Positions 10,881 through 22,927 of a DNA stretch of 64,000 nucleotides are shown piece by piece. The notes under the pieces are model-generated. The model searched no databases. It saw nothing but the letters and a program-made list of their open reading frames with translations, and had not been told where the DNA came from. The position numbers and the translations under genes are program-made. Source of the DNA: Saccharum officinarum (Eukaryota; Streptophyta; Magnoliopsida; Poales; Poaceae); assembly GCA_020631735.1 (NCBI GenBank), contig CM036215.1:13914346-13978345 (forward strand), read 5' to 3'. Each line of letters opens with the position of its first letter. The stretch's first letter is position 1.

Positions 10881-12384
10881 AATATTCTTCTAGTCTCATA
10901 CAAGTACTTTATATCCACGATCATATCTTTTAGCTTCAGGCTATGGACTATCACGCATAACACATGGCAACCGATAGGTGCACCCGACCCCCAATAGACG
11001 AAACCGCAAAACGAGTCAATTCTTACGTGTTGGCTCTAATATATTGATATGATTTTTTTGCTATATCTTTTTGCCTACTCTATATGTGGTTTTTTTAATC
11101 AAACTTTAGCGTGAAGCTATACGGTTAGCTTCTTCTAGTCTCATACAACTATTTTATATCCACAATTATATATTTTGGCTTCAGGCTACAGACTATAAGC
11201 GTAAAACACGCAGAAGCCAATAGATGCACCCGACCGCCAGTAGATGAAACCATAAAACGAGCAAGTTCTTCCGTGTTGGTTTTAATATTATTGATATGAT
11301 TTTTTACTATATATTTTTCCTACTCTATGTGTTTTTTTTAATCAAACTTCAGTGTGAAGCTATACGGTTACCTTCTTATAGTCTCATACAACTATTTTAT
11401 ATCCACGATTATATCTTTTGGCTTCAGGCTATGGACTATAAGCGCAACATAGGCAAAAGCCAATATTCGCACCCAACCGCCAAAAAAATGAAACACGCAA
11501 AACGAGCCAGTTCTTATGTGTTGGTTACAATGTTATTGATATAAATTTTTACTATATCTTTTTTTCCTACTCTCTATGTGTTTTTTTGTAGGCGTGAAGC
11601 TAAACGGGTATCTTCTTCGAGTCTTATACAACTATTTTATATTCACGAGTATATATTTTAGCTTTAGGCTATGAACTATAAGCACAAAACACGCAAAAAA
11701 CCAATAGATGCATCTAACCACCAATATAATAGATGAAACCGCAAAACAAACCAGTTCTTAGGTGTTGGTTCTAATATTATTAATATGATTTTTTACTATA
11801 CGTTTTTTTTCTACTCTATATGTGGTTTTTAATAAAACTTTAGCGTGAAGCTATACGGCTATCTTTTGGCTTCAGGCTACGGACTATAAGTGCAAAATGC
11901 GCAAAAAACCAATAGCCGCACCCGACCGCCAATAGATGAAACATGCAAAATAAGCCAGTTCTTACGTGTTGGTTCTGATATTATGGATATGATTTTTTTA
12001 CTATATCGTTTTCCCTACTCTATATGTGGTTTTTTTAATCAAACTTTAGTGTGAAGCTATACGGTTACCTTCTTCTAGTCTCATACAACTATTGTATATC
12101 CGTGATTATATCTTTTGGCTTCAGGTTACGGACTATAAGCGCAAAACGCGCAAAAGCCAATAGCCGCACCTGACCACCAATAGATGAAACATGCAAAATA
12201 AGCCAGTTCTTACGTGTTGGTTCTAATATTATGGATATGATTTTTTTATTATATCGCTTTTCCCTACTCTAAATGTGGGTTTTTTAATCAAAATTTAGCG
12301 TGAAGCTATACGGTTACCTTCTTCTAGTCTCGTACAACTATTTTATATCCACGATCATATCTTTTGGCATCAGGCTATGGACTA
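10815..12384. repeat. Tandem array of ~245-bp units, left part
   Basis: Seven units can be followed by the recurring landmark AGCGTGAAGCTATACGG or variants at about 10862, 11107, 11349, 11593, 11839, 12047 and 12295. Each is followed by TCTAGTCTCATACAACTA, then CTTTTGGCTTCAGGCTA and CCAATAGATGAAAC. Spacing is 242-248 bp except for one unit shortened to about 208 bp. The last unit is interrupted by the copia element at 12385. There is no coding potential. Confidence 0.9.
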
Positions 12385-15173
12385 TGAAAGGATCAAGATG
12401 CCCAAGAGGGGGGGTGAATTGGGCTTTTCTAAAAATTAGATGCAAGAAATAAATCCTCCAAGCCGGAATTCACCCCTAGTGTCTACTTGTGTTCCTAGAG
12501 AGTCTACCGATACAAAGTTTTGCACCCTAGTTTCCAATCCTAGTCTAGCATGGCAAGTCTAGGAATGTAAACAAGCAATGAAAGTAAATACGAGAATGTA
12601 AATGCTTGAATGTAAAGGGGCAAGGAACACGGCGATGTTTTTCCGAGGTATCGGAGAGTCGCCACTCCCCACTAGTCCTCGTTGGAGCACCCGCGCAAGG
12701 GTGTAGCTCTCCCTTGATCCGCGCAAGGATCAAGTGCTCTCTACGGGTTGATATTCTGACACTCCATCACGGTGAATCACCCACAACCGCTCACAAATGA
12801 GTTGGGTCATCCACAAGCTCCGCCGGATGATCACCGAACTCCCAATCACCACCAAGCCGTCTAGGTGATGGCGTCACCAAGAGTAACAAGCTAGAACTCT
12901 CACTTGACCACTACGAGCCCAAATAAGAAAGTGGATGCACACTTGCTACTCTCTAATCGCTAGTGAGGAACTCTCAAGCTTTGATTCTCAAATCTCTATC
13001 CTCACTAGTGCTCTTTCACTCCCTTGCACTCCAAAGGTGTTTATCAGCTGATCAAATGAGCAAGAGACCTCTAAAAGAGGTGGGTGGGGATGTATTTATA
13101 CACCCCACAGACAAAACGAACCGTTACCTGCTGAACTCAGCAAAACTCGAGCTGACCGGACGCGCGGTCGTACTGACCGGACGCGCGGTCGCTCGTAACG
13201 GTCGAAAACCGAAAAACAAACTAAGTACCGGACGCACCGGTCAGGGGTGACCGGACGCGTCCGATCGTGCAGGAGCATACTGTACTCGCACCGGACGCGC
13301 GCGACCGTGTCCGATCGGTGATGACCGGACGCGTCGGTCGTCACTGGACCTTACTGGACTGTGACCGATGCGCCGATCACACCCAGGTCGCGTCCGATCG
13401 GGTGTTTCCCTCAAGTGACACGTGTTGACTTCTGACCACCGCGTCCGGTCCTCGCGAGGACCGCGTCCGGTGTTCAGAGGCTGAANNNNNNNNNNNNNNN
13501 NNNNNNNNNNNNNNNNNNNNNNNNNNNNNNNNNNNNNNNNNNNNNNNNNNNNNNNNNNNNNNNNNNNNNNNNNNNNNNNNNNNNNAGCCCAAGAGGGGGG
13601 GTGAATTGGCTCTTTTCTAAAAATTAGATTTGGCAAGAAATAAATCCTCCAAGCCGAATTCACCCCTAGTGTCTACTTGTGTTCCTAGAGAGTCTACCGA
13701 ACAAAGTTTTGCACCCTAGTTCCAATCCTAGTCTAGCATGGCAAGTCTAGGAATGTAAACAAGCAATGAAGTAAATACGAGAATGTAAATGCTTTGAATG
13801 TAAAGGGGCAAGGAACACGGCGATGTTTTTCCGAGGTATCGGAGAGTCGCCACTCCCCACTAGTCCTCGTGGAGCACCCGCGCAAGGTGTAGCTCCCCCT
13901 GATCCGCGCAAGGATCAAGTGCTCTCTACGGGTTGATTCTTTGACACTCCGTCGCGGTGAATCACCCACAACCGCTCACAAGATGAGTTGGGTCATCCAC
14001 AAGCTCCGCCGGATGATCACCGAACTCCCAATCACCACCAAGCCGTCTAGGTGATGGCGATCACCAAGAGTAACAAGCTAAGAACTCTCACTTGACCACT
14101 ACGAGCCCAAATGAGAAAGTGGATGCACACTTGCTACTCTCTAATCGCTAGTGAGGAACTCTCAAGCTTTGATTCTCAAATCTCTATCCTCACTATGCTC
14201 TTGCACTCCCTTGCACTCCAAAGGTGTTTATCAGCTGATCAAATGAGCAAGAGACCTCTAAAAGAGGTGGTGGGGATGTATTTATACACCCCACAGACAA
14301 AACGAACCGTTACCTGCTGACTCAGCAAAACTCGAGCTGACGGACGCGCCTCGTACTGACCGGACGCGCCGGTCGCTCGTAACGGTCGAAAAACCGAAAA
14401 ACAACTGAGTGACCGGACGCACCGGTCAGGGGTGACCGGACGCGTCCGATCGTGCAGGGAGCATACTGTACTCGCACCGGACGCGCGACCGCGTCCGATC
14501 GGTGATGACCGGACGCGTCCGGTCGTCACTGGACCTTACTGGACTGTGACCGGACGCGCCGATCACACCCAGGTCGCGTCCGATCGGGTGTTTCCCTCAA
14601 GTGACACGTGTTGACTTCTGACCACCGCGTCCGGTCCTCGCGAGGACCGCGTCCGGTGTTCAGAGCTGAAACCCTAGCCGCGGAACTGAACTGACCGGAC
14701 GCGTCCGGTCATGCCGAGGACCGCGTCCGGTCATGGGAAAACAACCCGAAACTCTCCGAAACGCGTCACAACTTGAACCAAGTTGCTTCCAACTGAACTT
14801 TGAGCTATTCTTGAGCTGCCTAGCGCCAAGTTTAACAAGTGTGCACCACACCTAAACATAGGACTCGCCTAGGTCAAGCTACCCGCTCATGCCCCCTTTA
14901 TAGTACGGCCAAAGAGAAAAAACGAAGATCCTAACGACTATTCCAAATGTCTCTCAACACCTCGACATCCGGAACTAACCGTCCTTAATCTTGACGTCAC
15001 TCTTTTGAAAACCGAAACGATTTCCATCAAGGGGCATGAATACCATGGTGCCCAAAGCAGTTAAAACCTCCATGACCTAACTTACCAAAGTTTCTGCAAA
15101 ACACACGTTAGTCATGGTAATAAAGCGTTGTCATCAATTGCCGAAACCAAACCTCGGGGCCTAGATGCTTTCA
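12385..15173 (-). repeat. 3' LTR of the SIRE element, represented twice around a gap
   Basis: 12385-13485 is an LTR copy that begins with TG beside the target duplication and stops mid-LTR at the gap. 13586-15173 is a nearly complete second copy that lacks only about the first 16 bases and ends in TTTCA. Both match the right LTR. The simplest reading is one LTR assembled twice from overlapping contig ends; a real LTR duplication cannot be excluded. Confidence 0.8.
13486..13585. other. Assembly gap of exactly 100 N
   Basis: This is a placeholder gap, so its true length is unknown. The flanking sequences are two copies of the same LTR. Confidence 0.99.
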
Positions 15174-15192
15174 ATCTCCCCTTTTTGGTGAT
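15174..15192 (-). other. Polypurine tract of the SIRE element
   Basis: Read on the minus strand, CACCAAAAAGGGGAGAT lies immediately before the 3' LTR. This is the expected position and composition of the plus-strand primer. Confidence 0.75.
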
Positions 15193-15619
15193 TGATGACA
15201 ACACTAAGATATAAAGATTTGAGTTGAGGTTTTCGAGCATGCATGGTTCTCATAAGCAAAAGCAATAAGCATAGAAGGGTTAGGAATTGCTTATGTGTCC
15301 CAAGCCAAAGAGTGTACTCATAAGATAAGACAAAAAGCGTTAGTACACAAACAGATATAGCTCATAAGAAATCGGAGTAAGGCACGGAAGCACAACCTTA
15401 GAGCTATAATTAACAACGGTGACAAGAGATAACAAAGTGACATAAAACATTAAGACTCAAGGTTTATCTCACACGACATGTCACACGAATGCAATGACTG
15501 AAAAGTAAACATGATGCATGAATGTAGCACACAGGAAAAAACGAAAACCCTCTCTCAAAAACTCCCCCTGAAACTACTCTCTCTCCCCCTTTGGCATCAA
15601 GCGCCAAAAAAGCTAATCT

Positions 15620-18071
15620 AAGGATCTGATGGGGACAGACGGAGTCGTGTCGGGTGCCGAGGTGCGCGGAGTAATCATGAAGTGTAGAGAATCGCCCTCG
15701 GAATCTGAACTATCTGGCTGACCCTCTGAAGAAGCATGTGGCTGTGTAACTGTCTGGGTCTGAACGGCAGGAACAGGTACTGTCGTAGTAGCAATAATAG
15801 GATCCGTCTGAGTGACCTGAGCCTGTAGCGAGCCAATAGCAGGAGGATCTGTCGAGGCAACTGACGAAGGTAGAGTCTCTGTAGTACCAGTCCCTGTTCA
15901 CTGGAGGAATAGCTGCCTCTGAAGCTGACAACCCTGAAGAAGTAGCAAAGGTAGTGTGCGAGGGCGTCGGCTGACCAGTCAACTCGCTGTAGGTAGCACT
16001 GAAATCACCGAAGGGTGTGCCTGTCAGGAGGTGAGGCGAGGCTGGTCTGATGGTGTAAACCCCGTGTGAATAGGCGTGAAGCTCGGGGACTGGAAAGACT
16101 AGGAAACCTGCTGCTGTGGAGATGTGAACTGGAAACCCGGCTATCCCTGACTCGATGGATCACTAGATTGTAAAGCTGAAGTCAGGACGGAAGCAGGCGG
16201 AGGAACCCCAACAGTGACTAGGTGGCGCAGAAGGTCCAAGTACTGCTGCTGACTAGCTGTAGTCTGTCGCTGAGTCTCATACTGCTGTCGCTGCATTTCG
16301 ACCTGCTGCCTCTGATCTCAAGCTGCTGACGCTGAAAACTCGTCCTGACGAGCCTGAATCTGTGCAAGTGCTGCAGCTGTGTCCTGAGCCTGTCGCTGTA
16401 TTTGCTGTTGCTGCTGCTCCTGTGCCTGGGTCAACCTCTCAAGTATTGCCACCATGGCTGGGTCTGTGCGGGAGGCTGAACCAGAGCCACCGGCCTCGTG
16501 GTCGTGAGACCGAGGAGACCGGTACCTGGGGATGGGCTGGTAGTCCTCATCAGTGCTGTCAGATGTCACATCCTCAGGAAGATCAGCAGGCTGAGCGTCA
16601 AGATCTGCAAGCTCTGCCTCTGCAAGCTCATCAACTGTGGCGTCCTGCTCAGCTGCTGTCTCAGGAACCTCAGGTCGCACACGCTGTCCTGGCACTGGGG
16701 CCTGATCTCTGGTGACTGAAGCCCAAAGCTGACGGATATCATACTCAGGGAAAGCAGTGGTAGTATCTGATATCTCAGCTCGGATCTCTGCTGGTAACTG
16801 AATGGATGATCTAATAATGAAGCAGATCCAGTGTGCATAGGGCAGCTGACGATTACCCTTGAAGCCCTCAGCTATGGTGTCCTCCATCTCACTAAGTATG
16901 AGATCCCAAATGTCAAACTGAGTCTGTGAGAGGAGGTGGTGAACAACCCATAGCTGCATCCGAGTCAGTCCCTCTCTGTAGCCAAGTCTGGGAAGTAGAG
17001 TGCGTCTGACTATAGCATCCAAAACTCTGGCAAGTGGTGTCAAACTGGCAGGCGTGCGTCGAGACCCTTCGCCAAAAGGCTCACGGAAGCAGGGTCGAAC
17101 CAGGTCTGTAGGTGGCACTGCCCGCCGTGAGGGCGTCTCGGTGGAGGAGTCTGACCAAACCACAGCTGATGTATCTTCGTGTTGGAAGCTGGGAGTCTGA
17201 GAATCTCCCGCACTCTGGTGCTGTATAGGCGGTGATCGCGGCCTCGGAATGCAAAGTGAATGAAATCATGGGCAGGATCAATCCATAGTGAAGCATAAAA
17301 CTCTCTGACCCATGTGCCGCAGTATGCACCTGTCCGTCCAAGAAGATCTGACAAGCCTGGCAGAAAGGACAGGTGCGGACGTAGCTGCTCTCCCACAACC
17401 TCAACTAGTGACTCAAGTCGACAGACCCTCTGTGGTCGGAAAGCAATACCGCTGTCAACTAGAGCTTTGTAGAAATCCTCCTAAAGTTGGGTATAAAAAC
17501 CTTCTGAAGCTCTGGGATCCCTCACAGGTGGAAACCACCGACTGACCTCCACGAACCTCAACCCCTGCACCTGACGTGCTGTAGCACCCCTCAAGTCAAA
17601 GTGCTCGACCGGGGGTGAACCTCTAGCTCTGGGAGGAGGACGTGCTCCACGACGCTGGCCCTCTGGCCTAGGAGACACCTGAGTACGGGCGCGTGTGGAG
17701 CGGCGACGTGGTGGAGACTGAGCTGGCTGCTCCTCTGTGTCCTCTGTAGCCTCTGGAGCCTCTGGAGGTGGATCAACTGACATACTCTCTGTAGCTCCAG
17801 TATCCTCAGTACCCTCAGTGGCCTCTGTGCCGAGCTGTCGACCTTCAAGATGAAAGCGACGCTCGCCTATGCGTATGCCACTGCTCCTGCCACCTCTCTC
17901 TGCCTGCTCTGCTGCATCTGCCACGGCCTGAGCAATCTCTGCCTCTGTGAGTGTCTTCTTCTTCTTTCTGGCCAAGATCTTGACACGCTTCCCACGTGCA
18001 ATCTCAGACCGACGAGGAGGACTGTCGTCCCCGTCACCAGGAGCACCACCGGCGTTCTTGCAACGCACCAT
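15620..18071 (-). pseudogene. Envelope-like additional ORF of the SIRE element, broken
   Basis: This sense-strand third ORF lies between pol and the 3' LTR. It opens at an ATG (MVRCKNAGGAPGDGDD) at 18071 and runs to about 17481 as an acidic, proline-rich domain with a basic KRVKILARKKKK stretch. It continues in other frames at 17396-17040 (WVREFYASLWIDP, VREILRLPASN) and 17163-16318, where a glutamine-rich coiled coil precedes the stop. Degenerate serine-rich coding continues to about 15620 through several stops. The VREFYASL core resembles the plant transposon domain found in such ORFs. SIRE-lineage elements often carry an ORF here that is called envelope-like, but its function is unproven. 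At least three frameshifts make this copy inactive. I do not see a convincing membrane-spanning segment. Confidence 0.7.
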
Positions 18072-18429
18072 GCTGACAAACTGACTGAAAACCTCTGAAA
18101 GATGATGAACTGTCACTCAAGAGGCTTGGCCTCAATCCGTATCCGCAGGCTTGGCCTCGGATTCAGCAAACTGATCTCACCCTGACACACGACAGACTCG
18201 CTGCAAAGACGGAATAGAGAGATCTACTATAAAACATATATAACTAGAAGGTACGAATCCTAGAGATAGCAAGCATATGAGATACGATGTGAATCGAAAC
18301 ATGAAGCTACCTCGGATTGACGAGACGAAGGTGACAAGATGAGGTGACCTAGATCGCGAGATTCCCGAAATCGCAGGACGAGCTCTCGCGAAGAAGACGA
18401 CGCGCGACGAATCTCGTCGACGAACGATC

Positions 18430-18462
18430 GACCGACGAACCCTAGGGTTAGGGTTAGGGCAG
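18430..18462 (-). promoter_or_regulatory. Telo-box-like motif upstream of the envelope-like ORF
   Basis: On the minus strand the sequence reads GCCCTAACCCTAACCCTAGG, with three AACCCTA-type units, about 370 bp before the ATG of the envelope-like ORF. Telo-boxes occur in many plant promoters. A role as an internal promoter element is inference. Confidence 0.4.
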
Positions 18463-18839
18463 ATCGACGAACAACGATCGGAGGCAAGCACGAGTCGTTC
18501 CAATGTCGGAGATGAAGCTGGCTTGCAGGAGCGCGGCTCACCGGCGGTGGTGGCGCGTTCGGGCGACGGCGGCGCGCGGTGGCGCGAGGATGGTGGCGGC
18601 GCGGCTGCGAGCGAAGGCCGGTACGGGCAGGAGGCGCGCAAGGGCGGCTGGCGCGCGGGCGAGCAACGCTGGCCTTGCCGGAGGCGAGGAAGACGGCGAA
18701 GCGGTGGCTCACCGGCGGCAGGCGTGCCGGCGTGGCGCGAAGTGCGGCGGTGGCGAAAGAAACCAGCGGCGGCGCAAGGAGGCTCGGGCGGAGAAAAGAA
18801 AAACGGCCAAGGACGAAGCGGTATATGAAGGGTCAGATC

Positions 18840-19200
18840 CGCTCGACGCGTGATGACCGGACGCGGTGGTCGTTATGACCGGACGCGGTGGTGCAGCGTC
18901 CGGTCACACTCCAGTAAGTTCCTGGAGTGACCGGACGCGTCCGGTGAGGACTGACCGGACGCGGTCAGAGTCCGGTCGAGGGGAGCTCGGGAAAATATCG
19001 CGAATGACCGGACGCGGTGGTGGTAACCGGGACCGGACGCGGTGGTCAAACAGAGGCGCGTCCGGTGCAGCGTCCGATCAGTAGATCTGGAGATGGTCTT
19101 CTGGATGACCGGACGCGCTGGTGGACGTCGGGACCGGACGCGGTGGTGAAGCATCACTGCGTCCGGGTGCAGCGTCCGGTCCAGCGTCCGGTCACTGTTC
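18840..19200. repeat. Cluster of ACCGGACGCG repeats in the SIRE spacer
   Basis: Eight direct copies of ACCGGACGCG, mostly followed by GTGGT, plus several inverted GCGTCCGGT copies lie within 360 bp between pol and the envelope-like ORF. The same motif is repeated in both LTRs. Confidence 0.9.
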
Positions 19201-19689
19201 TTCGCCCTTCTTCGTTCCGAACAACGACGCGACTTCTCCCAATCAGGTTCCAATTCAAAAAGACACAAATAAACACCAATTGGAACACGATATGAGTGAC
19301 CTCACTCAAACCCTCAAATTTTTTAATATAGATTGCCTTAGGCTAGTATTATTTTTAAGAAAATAGGCAATAAACACCCAAGGAGCAACGTATGGCCATG
19401 CAATAGAGTTTTTGAACCTTTAGGAGCGTCAAAATGCTCTCTCTATCCATGGACGAACACAGAGGTTGCTCAAAGCTTAACCGAAAAGAAACGACAAGAA
19501 CAACAACCATGCATATGCAATGCAATACAAGAAGGTAAAACTAGAATGCTTGTCAAGTTTGATCCACGGTTAGGCTTTTTCACTCCTCCAAAGAAGGGTT
19601 ATCGTAACCGTGTTAGCCAAGCCCTAAAAACATTGCGATAAAAATAAACATGGCATATTATACAATGCAATGCAAGGGACAACACACGC

Positions 19690-21366
19690 TCATTTTTTAA
19701 AGTTACTAGAATCAAGCACATTGAGTTCACTTCTTAACCTACAAAAGGTTGCCTCATCCAAAGGTTTAGTGAAGATATCCGCTAATTGATTTTCACTTCT
19801 TACACCTTCTAGTGATATGTCATTTTTAGCAACGTGATCTCTTAGAAAGTGATGGCGGATATCAATGTGCTTGGTGCGAGAGTGTTGTACCGGATTGTTA
19901 GCAATTTTAACGGCACTTTCATTATCACATAAAAGTGGCACCTTTTCAAGAACAATTCCATAGTCTAGGAGGGTTTGTTTCATATATAAGATTTGTGCAC
20001 AACAAGCCCCCGCGGCAATGTATTCCGCCTCGGCGGTGGACAAAGCCACACTATTTTGCTTTTTAGATGACCAAGATACTAAAGATCTTCCAAGCAAATG
20101 GCACCCTCCGGATGTGCTTTTTCTATCAATTTTGCAACCGGCATAGTCCGAATCGGAATAGCCAACTAGTTGGAATCTAGCTCCTTTGGGATACCAAAGA
20201 CCAATGCTTGGGGTGAGCTTAAGATATCTTAGGATTCTTTTTACGGCACTTAGGTGAGGTTCTTTAGGGCACGCTTGAAAGCGGGCACACATGCACACAC
20301 TAAACATGATATCGGGCCTAGATGCGGTAAGGTATAACAAGCTACCAATCATAGAACGGTAGAGAGTTTGATCAACCGGTTTACCTCCCTCATCTAGGTC
20401 GAGATGTCCATTTGATGGCATTGGGGTCTTGATTGGTTTGCATTCTTCCATCTTGAATCTTTTGAGAAGATCCTTGGTATACTTTTCTTGAGAGATGAAA
20501 ATCCCTTCTCTCATTTGCTTTACTTGAAAACCAAGGAAGAATGTGAGCTCACCAATCATTGACATCTCGAATTCCTTCGACATCAATTCACCAAATTCCT
20601 TGCAATAATCTTCATTTGTTGATCCGAAGATGATATCATCAACATATACTTGACAAATAAAGATCTCCCCATTAAACTTCTTGGTGAATAGTGTGGTGTC
20701 GACCTTCCCAATGGTGAAGCCCTTCTCAATGAGGAAGTCCCGGAGGCGCTCATACCACGCTCTAGGAGCTTGCTTGAGCCCATATAACGCCTTGGACAAC
20801 CTATAAACATGATTAGGATATCTAGGGTCTTCAAACCCGGGAGGTTGATTGACATAGACTAGTTCATTTATAAAGCCATTTAAGAATGCACTTTTCACAT
20901 CCATTTGATATAGTTTCATATCATGATGTGATGCATATGCAAGGAGGATACGAATGGCTTCAAGTCTTGCAACGGGTGCAAAAGTCTCTCCAAAATCAAG
21001 ACCTTCAACTTGAGAGAACCCCTTTGCAACTAGTCTTGCCTTGTTCCTCACCACAATGCCTTGGTCATCTTGCTTGTTTCAGAACACCCACTTGGTTCCA
21101 ATGACTCTTGCACCTTTGGGATGCTCTTCAAGTGTCCATACTTGATTGCGGGTGAAGTTGTTCAATTCTTCATGCATTGCAATCACCCAATCCGGATCTT
21201 GAAGAGCTTCTTCTACATTCTTAGGTTCAACGCAAGAGACAAAAGAGTGATGTTCAACAAAAGAAGCTAGCTTTTGGGATCGAGTCATTACTCCCTTTGT
21301 AGGACTCCCTATGATGAGATCTTGTGGATGTGCTTGAAGTAGTGGTGAATTTCTTCTATCAACCAC
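19690..21366 (-). pseudogene. SIRE reverse transcriptase and RNase H
   Basis: These are the copia reverse transcriptase and RNase H that copy element RNA into DNA. From 21366 the frame carries the region leading to the polymerase (VEEALQDPDWVIAM, GTKWVF), then a TGA where the family has arginine. It reopens through [36 protein letters not shown] and the catalytic YVDDIIFGS. RNase H follows with [26 protein letters not shown] and the terminal LADIFTKPL. It ends at 19690. Apart from the TGA at about 21079-21081 and a frameshift linking it to the integrase frame near 21370, the enzyme is complete and close to consensus. Confidence 0.92.
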
Positions 21367-22913
21367 TTGAGGAGGTGATGGGGAGCATCAACATCTTGAG
21401 CTTGTGCCTCGGCTTGTTCATGAGAGACATAAGTGTCTTCATTTTCAACTCTCTCATTCTTGTCATCATCTTGAGGCACACGTGATGAAGATGGTGGATC
21501 AACAATTTGTACATCGTCATCATCATCTTTTGGCTTGATGTCTCCCACCGGCATGTTCTTCATGGCCTCCCTCAAGGGTTCATCACCTACATCATCACAA
21601 TTCTCAATTGCTCCTTGGGAGCCGTTAGATTCATCAAATTCCACATCATATGTTTCTTCAACCAAACCGGTGGCATGGTTAAATACTCTATATGCTTTGG
21701 ACTTTGATGAGTAACCAACAAGAAAACCAATATCACAACGTCTTTGAAACTTCCCTAGGTGTTGACGCTTCTTGTAGATGTAACATTTGCAACCAAACAC
21801 CCGGAAGAAAGAGACGTCCGGCTTCTTCCCATTAAGCAACTCATAGGGGGTCTTGCCAAGAAACTTTTGTAGGAAGAGGCGATTTGAAGCATAGCATGCG
21901 GTGTTGATTGCCTCGGCCCACAACTTCTCCGGAGTGTTGTACTCATCTAGCATTGTTCTTGCAAGGGTGATCAATGTTCGGTTCTTTCTCTCAACTACAC
22001 CATTTTGTTGAGGAGTGTAGGTTGAAGAGACCTCATGCTTGATTCCAATTTCATCACAATAAGCTTCAATGTTGGTGTTGTCAAACTCTTTCCCATTGTC
22101 ACTTCTAATCTTCTTTATCTTGACTTCAAATTCATTTTGAGCTCTCTTTGCAAACTTCTTGAAGCAATTTGCCACTTCGGATTTGTCATGAAGGAAGAAA
22201 GTCCATGTATACCTTGAGTAGTCATCCACTATCACAAGACAATAGAGATTACCACCCAAGCTCTTGTATGTTGTAGGCCCAAACAAATCCATGTGTAGAA
22301 GTTCTAGCACTCTTGAAGTTGACATGAAAGCTTTGGTTGGATGAGTGTTTGCAACTTGTTTGCCCGCTTGACATGCACTACAAGGTTTGTCCTTTTCAAA
22401 CTTCACATCCTTCAATCCTCTCACTAGTTCTTTCTTCAATAGCTTGTTGAGAGTGTTCATTCCAACATGAGCAAGCCTCCTATGCCAAAGCCAACCAAGT
22501 GAGGTCTTGGTGAACAAACATGTCATCAAATTTGCATCTTCGGAGGTGAAGTCAACAAGATAAAGATTGTTGTATCTAAAGCCTTTGAATATCACTTGCT
22601 TGTCATCTATCTTTGAAACTTCCACTTCATTTGGTGTGAACAAGCATTGGAAGCCAAGGTCACAAAGTTGCCCAACGGATAACAAGTTGAAACTCAATGA
22701 AGCAACATAGAGCACATTTGAGAGTGAGTGATCATGTGATATTGCAATCTTGCCTATACCCTTGACTTTGCTCTTTGAATTATCCCCAAATGTGATCTTC
22801 TCTTGACATATTCCATTCTCTTCAATGGTGGTGAACATACGAGGATCACCGGTCATATGTTGAGTGCAACCACTATCAATAACCCAATGAGATCCACCGG
22901 TCTTGTAGTTCAC
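21309..22913 (-). pseudogene. SIRE protease and integrase
   Basis: The frame begins with the aspartic protease motif WVIDSGCTQHMTGD. The integrase zinc domain follows (WHRRLAHVGM with CSACQAGK), then the catalytic core with D in LLHMDLFGP, D in LVIVDDYSRYTW and E in PQQNGVVERKNRT. The C-terminal GKKPDVSFFRVFGCKCY segment follows. This order, protease-integrase-reverse transcriptase, defines Ty1-copia. Near 21370 one C appears to be lost from a CCTCC run, shifting out of the frame that continues into the reverse transcriptase. Stop codons also separate this frame from the zinc-knuckle segment upstream (about 22914-22945). Confidence 0.92.
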
Positions 22914-22927
22914 CTACACACAAAAGA

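Noticed and set aside
18430..18462. Interstitial telomere or chromosome end
   Set aside because: Only about three units, inside a retroelement spacer; a telo-box-like motif is the simpler reading.
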